Assembly (NCBI GenBank): GCA_009377745.1 | Contig: WHTK01000010.1 | Coordinates: forward strand, 47,500 to 111,499 | DNA length: 64,000 nt | Source of the DNA: Dehalococcoidia bacterium | GTDB taxonomy: Bacteria; Chloroflexota; Dehalococcoidia; DSTF01; WHTK01 | Reading direction: 5' to 3' | Shown: in pieces, positions 1 to 8,253 of the stretch | Position numbering within the stretch: the first letter of the stretch is position 1 | How the letters are laid out: each line of letters opens with the position of its first letter | Notes under the pieces: model-generated | Told to the model about the DNA's origin: nothing | Database searches by the model: none | The model's input: the letters and a program-made list of their open reading frames with translations, nothing else | Position numbers and translations under genes: made by a program

Positions 1-540
1 GACGCCCAGGCGGGCGATCTCGACGCGCTGGGTTCTCTCTACGACAATCACATCAACCAGGTCTACCGCTACGCGCTGGCAAGGCTCGGCAACGTGCATG
101 ACGCCGAGGACGTGGCGGAAGAGATCTTCCTCAAGATGCTTGCCGGGCTGCCCAACTACCAGTGGCGCAAGGTCCCCTTTGCCGCCTGGCTGATGCGCAT
201 CGCCCGTAATGAGGTCGTGAGCTTTGCCCGGCGCAACGGCCGCCGGTCGCAGGACACGGAGCTGCCGGAAGAGGTAGTCGACCGCGGCAACAACGACCCG
301 GCGGAGACGACGGAGCGGATCATGGCGCTGGAGGACCTGCGCAAGGCTGTGGCCCTGCTGCCGGAAGCCCAGCGCGAGGTGATCATCCTGCGATTCGCGT
401 CCGGCCTTTCGGTGGCAGATACGGCGAAGGCGCTGGGCAAGCAGGAGAACAACGTAAAGGTATTGCAGCACAAGGGTATGCAGCGTCTTCAAGTCCTGAT
501 GACGCCGAAGTACCCGGAACTGGCAAAGAACCGATCATGA
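1..540 (+). CDS. ECF-type RNA polymerase sigma factor, 5'-partial
   Basis: The reading frame is open from the first base of the window, so the start lies outside; 179 residues are visible. Sigma region 2 is seen near the N-terminus (DAEDVAEEIF core-binding helix, then WLMRIARNEV). Region 4 follows at about residues 116-170 (LPEAQREVIILRF, then LSVADTAKAL, the -35-binding helix-turn-helix). There is no sigma region 3, as expected for group 4 (ECF) factors. The stop overlaps the next start (ATGA), so it is translationally coupled to a membrane protein that is probably its anti-sigma partner. The signal sensed cannot be told from the sequence. Confidence 0.93.
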   Translation, partial: DAQAGDLDALGSLYDNHINQVYRYALARLGNVHDAEDVAEEIFLKMLAGLPNYQWRKVPFAAWLMRIARNEVVSFARRNGRRSQDTELPEEVVDRGNNDPAETTERIMALEDLRKAVALLPEAQREVIILRFASGLSVADTAKALGKQENNVKVLQHKGMQRLQVLMTPKYPELAKNRS

Positions 541-1850
541 GCAGGGAACGCATCGACGAGATGCTGCAGGAATGCCTGGCCGCTTACGAGCACGGGCTGA
601 CGCCGGAGGAATGCCTCTCGGCGTTCCCGGAGCAGCGCGCCGTGCTGGAGCCGCTGTTCCGGCAGGCGCTTTCATTGCGCTTTGCCTTCGCCAACTCGCC
701 GCGGCAGGAGTATCGCCAGCGGACGCGAGAGCGCCTGCTGTTCGCGGCCGGACGCGACGTGAGCCACGCCTACTCCAGCCAGCCGGACGAGTTGTTTGTC
801 GAACGCGCGCGGCGACGGCTAGTAGCCAATGCTGGCGCCGGGGCCCAGGAGGCACTGCGCAATGTGCCGCCGCCACGCCTACCGTTCTGGGTAAACGCAC
901 GGCGCCGGCTTCTGGAAGCCGCCGCCATGCCGCGTCCGCGCGCAGCCTTCCCGATGGCGCTGGCCCTGCGCGGCAGCCTCTCGGCAGCGGTTGTGGTCCT
1001 GGCGATTGCGGTCGCGGGGCTTGCCTACCTGACATCTCAGACGCGGCCTCAGGGCGTCAGCGCCGAGGTCGCGCAGCTAGAGGTGCAGTGGCAGGAGGTC
1101 CAGGACCAGCTCGCTTCCGGGCGGCCTGTCCAAACCGACGTAATCGTCGAGCTAACGACCAAGGCTTCGACGCTGGCCACCAGACTGAGCGCGGAGCCGG
1201 CCCAAGCGGCCCAAGCGCCAGTGGCCGAGAAGCTGAGCGCGATTATCGACAGCCAGCAGGATGTCGTGAATGAGTCACCGGCGCCGGAGCTGGTCCAGGC
1301 CCAGCAGCAGCTCAACCAGGCTGAGGAGAAGGTCCGCATCCTGGCATCGCGGGTTGAATCGCCAACGTCGCAGCCCTCTGCCGCCGCGAGCACGACGCCG
1401 GAGCCCACGAACACTCCCGCCGCCACGGCAACAGCGCGTCCGGGCCCGACGGCTACGCCGGCGCCGGTACTTACCGGTCAGGTCCGCATGCGCTTGCTGC
1501 CCGGCGACACGACCTACGGCCTGAGCTGGACCGAGGTCCGCACCAGCAATATGAGCTTTGTCATCCCGGCGACGTGGGAGGTAACCAACGTAGTCGTGAA
1601 CAGCAGCGGCATCGCGACTCTGGATAGCAGCTGGCTGAGCATCGAAGGTGACGGCGTGGCAGTCCTCGCCAACACTCGCAACGGCGAGATTCAGTCTCTG
1701 ATCGAGGGCGAGCGCATCGAACTGCGGACCGAGGGCAAGAACGGTGAAGTCATCGACCTCGAAGAGCTGGTCCAGGTGGCCGACGAGGCAGCGCTGCCGC
1801 TGCGGCACATGCTGGCTTCGCTGGAGCTAACGGGCACGCTGGGCAACTAA
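537..1850 (+). CDS. Membrane-anchored probable anti-sigma/regulatory protein
   Basis: 437 residues. A soluble N-terminal part of about 140 residues, rich in Arg/Glu/Leu helices (FRQALSLRF, RRRLLEAA), resembles the cytoplasmic region of Chloroflexota sigma-partner proteins of the DUF5667 type. One membrane helix follows at about 146-167 (AAVVVLAIAVAGLAYL). Then come a charged coiled-coil-like stretch, a Thr/Pro/Ala-rich linker at about 280-312 and a C-terminal domain of about 120 residues with a beta-rich look. The linker is typical of extracytoplasmic parts. Its ATG overlaps the sigma stop by four bases. Role inferred from this coupling: membrane control of the upstream sigma factor. No catalytic motif was recognised. 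Confidence 0.7.
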   Translation: MSRERIDEMLQECLAAYEHGLTPEECLSAFPEQRAVLEPLFRQALSLRFAFANSPRQEYRQRTRERLLFAAGRDVSHAYSSQPDELFVERARRRLVANAGAGAQEALRNVPPPRLPFWVNARRRLLEAAAMPRPRAAFPMALALRGSLSAAVVVLAIAVAGLAYLTSQTRPQGVSAEVAQLEVQWQEVQDQLASGRPVQTDVIVELTTKASTLATRLSAEPAQAAQAPVAEKLSAIIDSQQDVVNESPAPELVQAQQQLNQAEEKVRILASRVESPTSQPSAAASTTPEPTNTPAATATARPGPTATPAPVLTGQVRMRLLPGDTTYGLSWTEVRTSNMSFVIPATWEVTNVVVNSSGIATLDSSWLSIEGDGVAVLANTRNGEIQSLIEGERIELRTEGKNGEVIDLEELVQVADEAALPLRHMLASLELTGTLGN

Positions 1851-2082
1851 GCCTCTCCTCCCCAAAATCGACCTTACTCACTGATTCGAAAACGTCCCCG
1901 GCGACGGCGTGGACTGGAAGTATCTTCCGGCCGATTCGCAGGTTGCGGTTACAAGGGCGTGAAAATCAGGGTAAGCCCTCATACCCTTCCTAAACGATCT
2001 CCTCTAAGTTGCCGATATTAGATAGCAGGCATTCCGTTACAGCCCCGCCGGCTGCTCTGCGGCAAGGTCAAGGAGGAACACA

Positions 2083-3732
2083 GTGGTTCAAGTGGGAGCG
2101 CCCTTCGGCTACCATGAAGGTGTGGAAGATAAGGAGCCCGTCGACTCCTGGACTGACCTAGTACGTGCGGCTGTCAAGGATTTCGCCGGTAGCGTTGGCG
2201 AGTCCACCAAGCAGCTTGCCGCCGCAGCGGAGAAGTTTGCCTCCGAGTCCCTCCGTGCCGTAGACGAGGCCACCAGCAAGGCCCACGCCGCCGTGACTAC
2301 GAGCAGCGAAATGGCCGCGACAGCAACCCAGGCGGCTGAGGAAGCCCGCCGGACGGCCGAGAGCGTCCAGAGCGCCGTCGCGGAGGCAGGCGAGAAGGTG
2401 CGCCAGGAGGTCCTCCAGGCAGTCGACGCCGCTATCGGCCAAGCCGATGAGCGGCTGCAGGGCCGCACTAACGAGGCGCTGGAGAAAATCGAAGCATCGC
2501 TAATCGCCGGCCGTGAGATTGCCGGACAGATGGAGCAGATCAGCCAAAACAGCGAGCAGCTCAAGGCTGACCTTCAGCGCCGCGCCGACGAGGCGATCGA
2601 GAGGATCGATGCCTCGGTGAGCACCGGCCGCGACCTGGCGAGCCAGATGGCGCAGATCGGCGAGACGAGCGACCAGCTCAAGGCCGACGTGCTGCAGCAC
2701 ACCGACACCGCGCTCGAGCGTATCCAGCGCTCGGTGGACAGCGGCCAGCAGGTCATGGGCCAGGCCCAGCAAGCGCTGCAGGTCAGCGAGACTCTCAAGA
2801 CCAACCTTCAGCAGCACGTCGATGCGGTCTACGAGCGCATCGAGGGGTCGGTAAACGCCGGCCAGGAAGCCGTGGCGGCAGCGCAGCAGGCCGCCGAAGC
2901 CGCACGCGCCGCCGCCAGCGAGGCCGGCCAGCAGGTCGCCCGCTTCGAGCAGATGAACAGCGAGACCTCGATCAGCGCGAGCGCCCAGAACGTGCTGGAG
3001 CGCCTGGAAGCGGACTACGAACTGCTGGCCAAGCTGGTGCAGGAGCTGCACTCGCGCATCGCCATGCTGGGCGACCAGACAGCGCGCGTGGCGCCGGACG
3101 TGACGCCGCCAGCGCCGTCCTACGAGGAGCCTGCCCAGAGCGAGCCGGCTCCCAGTTACGAGCCTTCCTACCAGAGCGAGCCTCTTGCCACGACGCAGCC
3201 GGGGGCTTACGAAGCGCCTTCCGAGCGCCATGTGGCGGAGCCGCCGGCGCAGCCGACGTGGTATCAGCCGGAGCCGGAACAGCAGCCCGTCATGGAGACA
3301 CCGGCGGAGCCAAGCTACGAGGCCCCATCCGTCGCGGCTGAGGCCGCGGCCTGGGCCCAGAGCTACGAAATTCAGACGCCCGCTCAGGTGGAGCCGGAGC
3401 CCTCTTACGCGGCGACTCCGGCCTATGAAGCCACTCCAAGTCCCGGCAACCAGCCTGTCGCGACGATGCTCGCAGGGCGGGTGCTGGTGAGCATCTCACC
3501 GGTGCCGGACTTCGACCGGCTGCTGAGCCTGGACGGGGCGCTGGGCCGGATGAGCGGCGTGCGCAACGTTACCCTGGCGGATTACGCCAAAGAAGAGGTC
3601 ACCTTCCGCATCGAAGTTGAAAATGCAATGGCCGCCGAGGTCTTCGGCGAGGGGCTGGCTGAATCGGCCGGCATGCGCGTCGAGGTAGTCTCCGCCAGCG
3701 AAGGCAACCTGTCGCTCAGACTCCCCGGCTAG
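2083..3732 (+). CDS. Coiled-coil repeat protein with C-terminal globular domain
   Basis: GTG start preceded by a strong Shine-Dalgarno AAGGAGGA at 2070-2077. 549 residues. Residues 1 to about 330 are Ala/Glu/Gln-rich coiled coil with no membrane segment. Inside it lie four tandem units of 39 residues beginning at about 134, 173, 212 and 251, each opening with E(K/R)I and containing a GREIAGQ/GRDLASQ-like segment, the last one degenerating. A Pro/Glu/Tyr-rich low-complexity linker spans about 340-460. A compact C-terminal domain (VLVSISPVPDFDRLLSLDGA onward) ends the protein. The coiled coil looks like chemoreceptor or apolipoprotein-type helices, but no signalling hairpin was seen. Function unknown; perhaps structural or a scaffold for the GGDEF-like protein encoded 9 bases downstream. 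Confidence 0.8.
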   Translation: MVQVGAPFGYHEGVEDKEPVDSWTDLVRAAVKDFAGSVGESTKQLAAAAEKFASESLRAVDEATSKAHAAVTTSSEMAATATQAAEEARRTAESVQSAVAEAGEKVRQEVLQAVDAAIGQADERLQGRTNEALEKIEASLIAGREIAGQMEQISQNSEQLKADLQRRADEAIERIDASVSTGRDLASQMAQIGETSDQLKADVLQHTDTALERIQRSVDSGQQVMGQAQQALQVSETLKTNLQQHVDAVYERIEGSVNAGQEAVAAAQQAAEAARAAASEAGQQVARFEQMNSETSISASAQNVLERLEADYELLAKLVQELHSRIAMLGDQTARVAPDVTPPAPSYEEPAQSEPAPSYEPSYQSEPLATTQPGAYEAPSERHVAEPPAQPTWYQPEPEQQPVMETPAEPSYEAPSVAAEAAAWAQSYEIQTPAQVEPEPSYAATPAYEATPSPGNQPVATMLAGRVLVSISPVPDFDRLLSLDGALGRMSGVRNVTLADYAKEEVTFRIEVENAMAAEVFGEGLAESAGMRVEVVSASEGNLSLRLPG

Positions 3733-3741
3733 GGGCGCATC

Positions 3742-4986
3742 ATGTCTGTCGTTGCAGCGCGTCAGAAGCGCACCGCTCTCTATCTAAGTATTTGCGGCCT
3801 GCTGATCATGGTCGCGGCCATTTCGGCAGTCTCGGCGCAGGACCCGGACGGCGTATCGCTGCGCATCGGCATGATCATGATGACCGTGGGCGCGGCGATG
3901 TGGCTGCCCTGGCAGGCGCTGATCCCGGCCGCCGTCGCTATCTGGCTGGGACCCAACTACACCTACACCTTGATCGAGGGCGATAAGCTCTTCGATTCTT
4001 ACATGCTGCTTGAGCTACCCGGGTTGCTGGGTCTCTCCGGTTTCGCCGGCCTGGCGCGGCACTCGCTGCGAGTGCTGGAGGCGGAGAACATCCTCCTCGG
4101 CGCCGTGACGGACGCCGCGGAGGCCGTGGACCCCGACACCGGCGTTTACGAAGAGCGCCTGCTGGCCCCGGCCCTGGAGGCAGAGCTGGTGCGCTCTCGC
4201 CGCTTTGAGCGGGAGTTTGCGCTGGTGCTGGTCGGCATCGACGAGCTGCGGCAGCGGTTTGATTATCGCGATGAGGCTACCTGGAAAGACAGCGTGGTGG
4301 CGACGGCGCACGTGTTGAGCAGCACGCGCATCCACATCGACCGCGTCTACCGATTTGGGGAGGCGGGCTTTGCCTTGATCCTGCCGGAATCGACCGACCG
4401 TGACGTCATAGGCATGGTGCGGCGGCTAAGACGAGTCGCGCGGCGCACAAAGCCCACCGTGGGCGAGCCGGGCGGGCCGCTGCCGACTCATTACGGGGCT
4501 ACCTTCTTCCCGCAGTGCGCCACGACGGCGGAAGACCTGCTGCGACGGGCCGAGATTGCCCTGCGGCTGGCGGAGAAGAACGTCAACCGGCTGCAGATCG
4601 ACGGGGCGGAAGCGCCGGCGATGGCGCCACCTGAGACGCTGCGCCAGCCCGAGCCGGTCCCTGCGGCCGCGCTGAGCGAGGAGACGCTGACGCCGAGCGA
4701 GGCGCCGGACAGCGTCCGCCTGCCGGAGCCTCAGCCGCTGTTCATGGAGCCTCAAGTAAAGATGGCGGAGCTGCCGACGCCGGAGCTGGCGCGGCTGGTC
4801 AGCGGCGAGCCACTCAACACCAGCAACGGTCACGCGACGAATGCCGACGCCAGCGCCACGAACGGTCACGTCGCGGTGACGGCTGAGACGAATAGCGACG
4901 ATGGTGAGGCGCTGGATGACATGCTCAAGCGCATGGACGAGACGCGGCGGATGCTGCGTGAGCTGCGAAACGGGTCCGCGGCCTAG
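3742..4986 (+). CDS. Membrane protein with degenerate GGDEF-like domain
   Basis: 414 residues. Two or three hydrophobic segments fill the first 110 residues (LYLSICGLLIMVAAISAV; GMIMMTVGAAMWLPW). They are followed by a region shaped like a diguanylate cyclase domain at about 130-285: TGVYEERLL, FALVLVGIDEL, then YRFGEAGFALILPE, then ATTAEDLLRRAEIAL. The catalytic signature GGDEF is replaced by GEAGF at residues 206-210, so cyclase activity is unlikely. A Pro/Glu-rich tail of about 120 residues follows. It probably shares an operon with the coiled-coil gene upstream. Its 3' end overlaps the convergent stress-protein gene by four bases. Confidence 0.75.
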   Translation: MSVVAARQKRTALYLSICGLLIMVAAISAVSAQDPDGVSLRIGMIMMTVGAAMWLPWQALIPAAVAIWLGPNYTYTLIEGDKLFDSYMLLELPGLLGLSGFAGLARHSLRVLEAENILLGAVTDAAEAVDPDTGVYEERLLAPALEAELVRSRRFEREFALVLVGIDELRQRFDYRDEATWKDSVVATAHVLSSTRIHIDRVYRFGEAGFALILPESTDRDVIGMVRRLRRVARRTKPTVGEPGGPLPTHYGATFFPQCATTAEDLLRRAEIALRLAEKNVNRLQIDGAEAPAMAPPETLRQPEPVPAAALSEETLTPSEAPDSVRLPEPQPLFMEPQVKMAELPTPELARLVSGEPLNTSNGHATNADASATNGHVAVTAETNSDDGEALDDMLKRMDETRRMLRELRNGSAA

Positions 4987-5468
4987 GAGTCCTTCTTTTC
5001 GTCTTCCAGGCGGAGGAGCAGCACGGGGACGTGGCTCTGGCGCAGGACTGCATCGGCAACGCTGCCGAATACGAGACGGCCGAGACCGCCGCGACCGTGG
5101 CTCGACATGACGATCAGACCAACCTTATGCTGTTCCGCCATCTCAACGATGACCTGAGCCGCATCGCCTTCAACGACCAGCGCTTCGATATCTGAGCCGC
5201 CATCGAGCCTGGTGTGGACAGCGTCGAGATAGGAGTGGGCTTCGCTCTGCTCGGCTTCGACCATCTTCTGGATCATCTCGACGTTGGCGACGGCCGCGGA
5301 CGGAGACTCGAAAACGCCGGGCGCCTGGACGAGATGATGGCTGGCGGGCTCGACGCTGCGGACGAGGAGCAATCGCGCGCCCAGCTTGATCTTGAGCTCG
5401 AGAGCCGCGTCCAGGGCGGACTCGGCAAGCTCGGAGCCGTCTAAGGGGACAAGAATGCTCTCAAACAT
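4983..5468 (-). CDS. Universal stress protein, UspA family
   Basis: 161 residues, the usual length for a single-domain UspA protein. The N-terminus MFESILVPLDGSELAESAL is typical. The ATP-binding signature G-x2-G-x9-G-(S/T) is present near the C-terminus (HGRGGLGRL followed by FGSVAD), so this member probably binds ATP. Cytoplasmic. Transcribed convergently with the GGDEF-like gene, with a 4-base overlap of 3' ends. The physiological role is not shown by the sequence. Confidence 0.93.
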   Translation of the reverse strand: MFESILVPLDGSELAESALDAALELKIKLGARLLLVRSVEPASHHLVQAPGVFESPSAAVANVEMIQKMVEAEQSEAHSYLDAVHTRLDGGSDIEALVVEGDAAQVIVEMAEQHKVGLIVMSSHGRGGLGRLVFGSVADAVLRQSHVPVLLLRLEDEKKDS

Positions 5469-5684
5469 GGCACCATCTTACGACTCGCGCCTGGAGACAG
5501 CATAGGGACTGGGCGGCTGCCGATCTTCAGCGCGTCGCACGGAAGGGTGAGTGCGGTTGTTAGTCCTCGTCGAGATGATATGCCGTCATCCTCTCGCTCT
5601 AGATTCTTCGCTTTGCCTAGAAGGGCAGGCTAAGGGGTGGTATGGATGCCGTTGGTGGGCGAATGGAGTTGTCGCGAAATGTAA

Positions 5685-5699
5685 TGGACGCGCTGTCCA
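5685..5699. promoter_or_regulatory. Inverted repeat upstream of lysR-type gene
   Basis: TGGAC-GCGCT-GTCCA is a perfect 5-5-5 dyad, 38 bases before the regulator's ATG. LysR-type regulators often bind such dyads near their own promoter, so autoregulation is possible. It does not match the TTAT-N6-ATAA palindrome found further along. Confidence 0.35.
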
Positions 5700-5737
5700 A
5701 GGACGGTCTAATCTAGCCTCGCCAAGGGGGAGTGGCG

Positions 5738-6625
5738 ATGAATACAGCCTGGTTATTGACCTTCAGAAGGGTCGTTGAAGCGAGGAGCTTCACCAAGGCG
5801 TCGGATGATCTCTTCATCTCGCAGCCGGCCGTATCGCAGCAGGTGCGGCACCTGGAGCAGTTCTTCGGCGCAAAGCTAATCCAGCAGGCGGGTAGAGAGC
5901 TGCAGCTCACCGATGCCGGCGCGTACGTCTATGAGCTTGCCGGCCGTGTGGAGCAGGAGATCAGGTCGACGCGGGAGCGTCTCGATGCGCTGGTCAACGG
6001 CTCGCAGCGGCAGGTGACCATCGCCAGCTTCCCGGCGCCGCTGCTGCACTTCGTCCCGCCCGCTTTGCGCGTCTTCTGGACCGAGCACCCGGAGATCGCC
6101 GTGAAGACCATCGTCCGGCACCATGCTGAGATTACCGAGGCGGTGAAGATCGGCGATGCTGACCTCGGCATCCAGACCCGGCACCTCGATAGCTCCCTGG
6201 AGGCGGTACCCTGTCGCAACGAGCGGCTGATCTGTGTCAGCTCCCCCTCCCACCCCCTGGCCCGGCGGCCCACCATCCAGCCGGAGGACCTGGTTCACGA
6301 ACGCGTGGCTACCTTCGCGACGGGTATCTTCAGGAATGACATCGACTCCTGGTTTGCCGAGCGCGGCCTGAATCTTCAGAACCTTATGGAAGTCACGACG
6401 CTAGAAGAGATCCGCGTCGCCGCCCGTGAGAACCTGGCGATCGGCATCATTCATCTCTATGGCGTGCACCAGGACATTGCCGAGGGCACGCTGATCCATC
6501 TCAATCTCAGGGACTTTAGCCTGGCGCGGCCGTTCTACGTCATCCACCGCAAGGACATCACCGAGCCAGCCAGCTGGGTGTTGCGGGCGCTGATCGACGT
6601 GGCCTCCGAATCCCTCGAAGAGTAG
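5738..6625 (+). CDS. LysR-family transcriptional regulator
   Basis: Start placed at the ATG at 5738: AAGGGGG at 5724-5730 is 7 bases upstream, while the in-frame GTG at 5732 is too close to it. About 295 residues, normal for LysR. The winged helix-turn-helix lies in the first 60 residues (FTKASDDLFISQPAVSQQVR), followed by a linker helix and a periplasmic-binding-like effector domain. It is convergent with an amidase gene and close to two solute-binding proteins and two isochorismatase-fold hydrolases. It is therefore the obvious candidate regulator for the shared palindromes at 10124, 10310 and 12948. The effector is unknown, perhaps an amide-containing compound. Confidence 0.93.
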   Translation: MNTAWLLTFRRVVEARSFTKASDDLFISQPAVSQQVRHLEQFFGAKLIQQAGRELQLTDAGAYVYELAGRVEQEIRSTRERLDALVNGSQRQVTIASFPAPLLHFVPPALRVFWTEHPEIAVKTIVRHHAEITEAVKIGDADLGIQTRHLDSSLEAVPCRNERLICVSSPSHPLARRPTIQPEDLVHERVATFATGIFRNDIDSWFAERGLNLQNLMEVTTLEEIRVAARENLAIGIIHLYGVHQDIAEGTLIHLNLRDFSLARPFYVIHRKDITEPASWVLRALIDVASESLEE

Positions 6626-6631
6626 AACCGG

Positions 6632-8134
6632 CTAGGGCTCGCCGGCCAGCTTCGGCGTCGTATTCGGCGGAATGCGGTGCGCGGTCGCCTGCTCGTAGGC
6701 GTAGGCCAGCCGCAGCATCGTCGGCTCGCTGTAGGGCCGTCCGAAGAACGTGATGCCGGCGGGTAGACCGTCGCTGGTGAACCCGGCCGGGACGGATATC
6801 GAGGCGGCGTAGATCAGGAAGGTGTTGAGATGAGCCGCGCCCTTTGAGCTGACGAAGGGAGGGTTGACGCCGTCTTTAATCAGGGTCGGCTGGTGCTCAA
6901 CGCTCTTGTGGACGATGGCGTCTAGCTGGTTGTCGGCCATGACCTTGAGGACATTGGTCATCAGCTCCTCACGCGCCTTGAGGTACTCGTAGTGCGCTTC
7001 CTGAGCCCCGACGCGGATCGGGCTGGGCGCGCGCCGGGCCCGCAGGCTGACGTAGCCCGGCGATTGCGTCATCTCCTGCTGCGACTTGAAGGGCGGGTTG
7101 GCGCTGCGGCTCATGTAGACCTCGAAGGAGCCATCGTTGCCCTCACCGGCGCGCTTGGCGAGTAGCTCGTTGAGGCGCGGAATCTCGACCGGGTCGATGA
7201 CCGTGGCCCCGGCGCTTCGGAGCTCGCCGACGGCGGAGTCGAAGACCGCCGTCACTTTGGCAAAGTCCTCCGAGTCCGGCTCTGCTGCATTGCCCATCGA
7301 TTGGCGCAGGATGCCGATGCGCGCGCCGCGCAGACCGGCGGCGTCCAGGAATGCCAAGTAGGTTGGCGGCGCCTGCCCGACGCCGTAAGCCGTCATCGGG
7401 TCTTCGGGGTCGTAGCCGGCCATCGAGTCGAGAAGGGTCGCGAGGTCGCGGACGGTGCGCGTGATCGGGCCGAGGGAGGCGGTGCGGCTGGGCCAGCCGG
7501 CGTAAACGCCGCTGCGGCTCACGAGACCGGGGGTTGGCCGCATACCCACGACGCTGTTCCAGGCCGACGGCCGCCGGATCGACGAGAAAGCTTCCTGGCC
7601 AACCGCGACGGCGCCAAAGTTGGCCGAGACACCGGTCGCGGAGCCACCGGAGGAGCCGCCTACGGTCCGCTCGAGATCGTACGGGTTGCGGGTTGAGCCG
7701 AAGAGCGTGCCGTGGGTGTCGCCGCCGCCGAGCTCGCCCAGCGTCACCTTGGCAAGGATAATGGCGCCGGCCTGCTTCAGCTTCGCCGTGACGAAGGCGT
7801 CCTGGTCAGGGTAGTAATCCTTGAACAGGACCGAGCCCAGCGTCGTCGGCATGCCCTCGGCGTCCATCTGGTCCTTGAGCAGCACCGGGATGCCGTGCAG
7901 CGGCCCAACCGGCCCCGAAGCTTTGAGGGCTGCGTCCAGCCGATCGGCTTCCGCCAGGGCCTTGTCATTGAGATTGATGACGGAGTTGATCTTGGGGCCG
8001 TCACGGTCGAAGGCCTGGATGCGGTTGAGGTAGGACTGGACCAGCTCCCGCGCCGACAGCTCCCGCGCGCTATAGGCAGCCAGGATGTCCTCGATGGTCG
8101 TCTCCAGCAGGCTGAAGGTCTTGGTCTGTGTCAT
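6632..8134 (-). CDS. Amidase signature family hydrolase
   Basis: 500 residues, single-domain amidase. The Ser-cisSer-Lys catalytic triad can be placed: Lys87 in HGIPVLLKDQ, the Gly/Ser loop GGSSGGS at 159-165 (cis-Ser about 161), and the nucleophile at about Ser185 in AFSSIRRPS. The usual DxGGSIR is changed to EAFSSIR, which still keeps the nucleophilic Ser. No signal peptide, so probably cytoplasmic. It hydrolyses a C-N bond of an unknown amide. The gene lies 119 bases downstream of a solute-binding protein gene on the same strand, suggesting uptake and hydrolysis of the same compound. The 3' end meets the LysR gene. Confidence 0.92.
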   Translation of the reverse strand: MTQTKTFSLLETTIEDILAAYSARELSARELVQSYLNRIQAFDRDGPKINSVINLNDKALAEADRLDAALKASGPVGPLHGIPVLLKDQMDAEGMPTTLGSVLFKDYYPDQDAFVTAKLKQAGAIILAKVTLGELGGGDTHGTLFGSTRNPYDLERTVGGSSGGSATGVSANFGAVAVGQEAFSSIRRPSAWNSVVGMRPTPGLVSRSGVYAGWPSRTASLGPITRTVRDLATLLDSMAGYDPEDPMTAYGVGQAPPTYLAFLDAAGLRGARIGILRQSMGNAAEPDSEDFAKVTAVFDSAVGELRSAGATVIDPVEIPRLNELLAKRAGEGNDGSFEVYMSRSANPPFKSQQEMTQSPGYVSLRARRAPSPIRVGAQEAHYEYLKAREELMTNVLKVMADNQLDAIVHKSVEHQPTLIKDGVNPPFVSSKGAAHLNTFLIYAASISVPAGFTSDGLPAGITFFGRPYSEPTMLRLAYAYEQATAHRIPPNTTPKLAGEP

Positions 8135-8253
8135 GTTTCCTCCCTGATGGGCCTCGGCAGCCGGCGTAGTGGAACCCGCCTCAATCCATCAGGAAGGAGA
8201 TGGGCCGTCGAGCCCGAAGGCAGATTATGCGTTGGGCGTAACCACTCCGAGTC

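Noticed and set aside
8225..8241. TTATGC-N5-GCGTAA as a fourth operator copy before the amidase
   Set aside because: Arms match imperfectly and the spacer differs from the TTAT-N6-ATAA sites.
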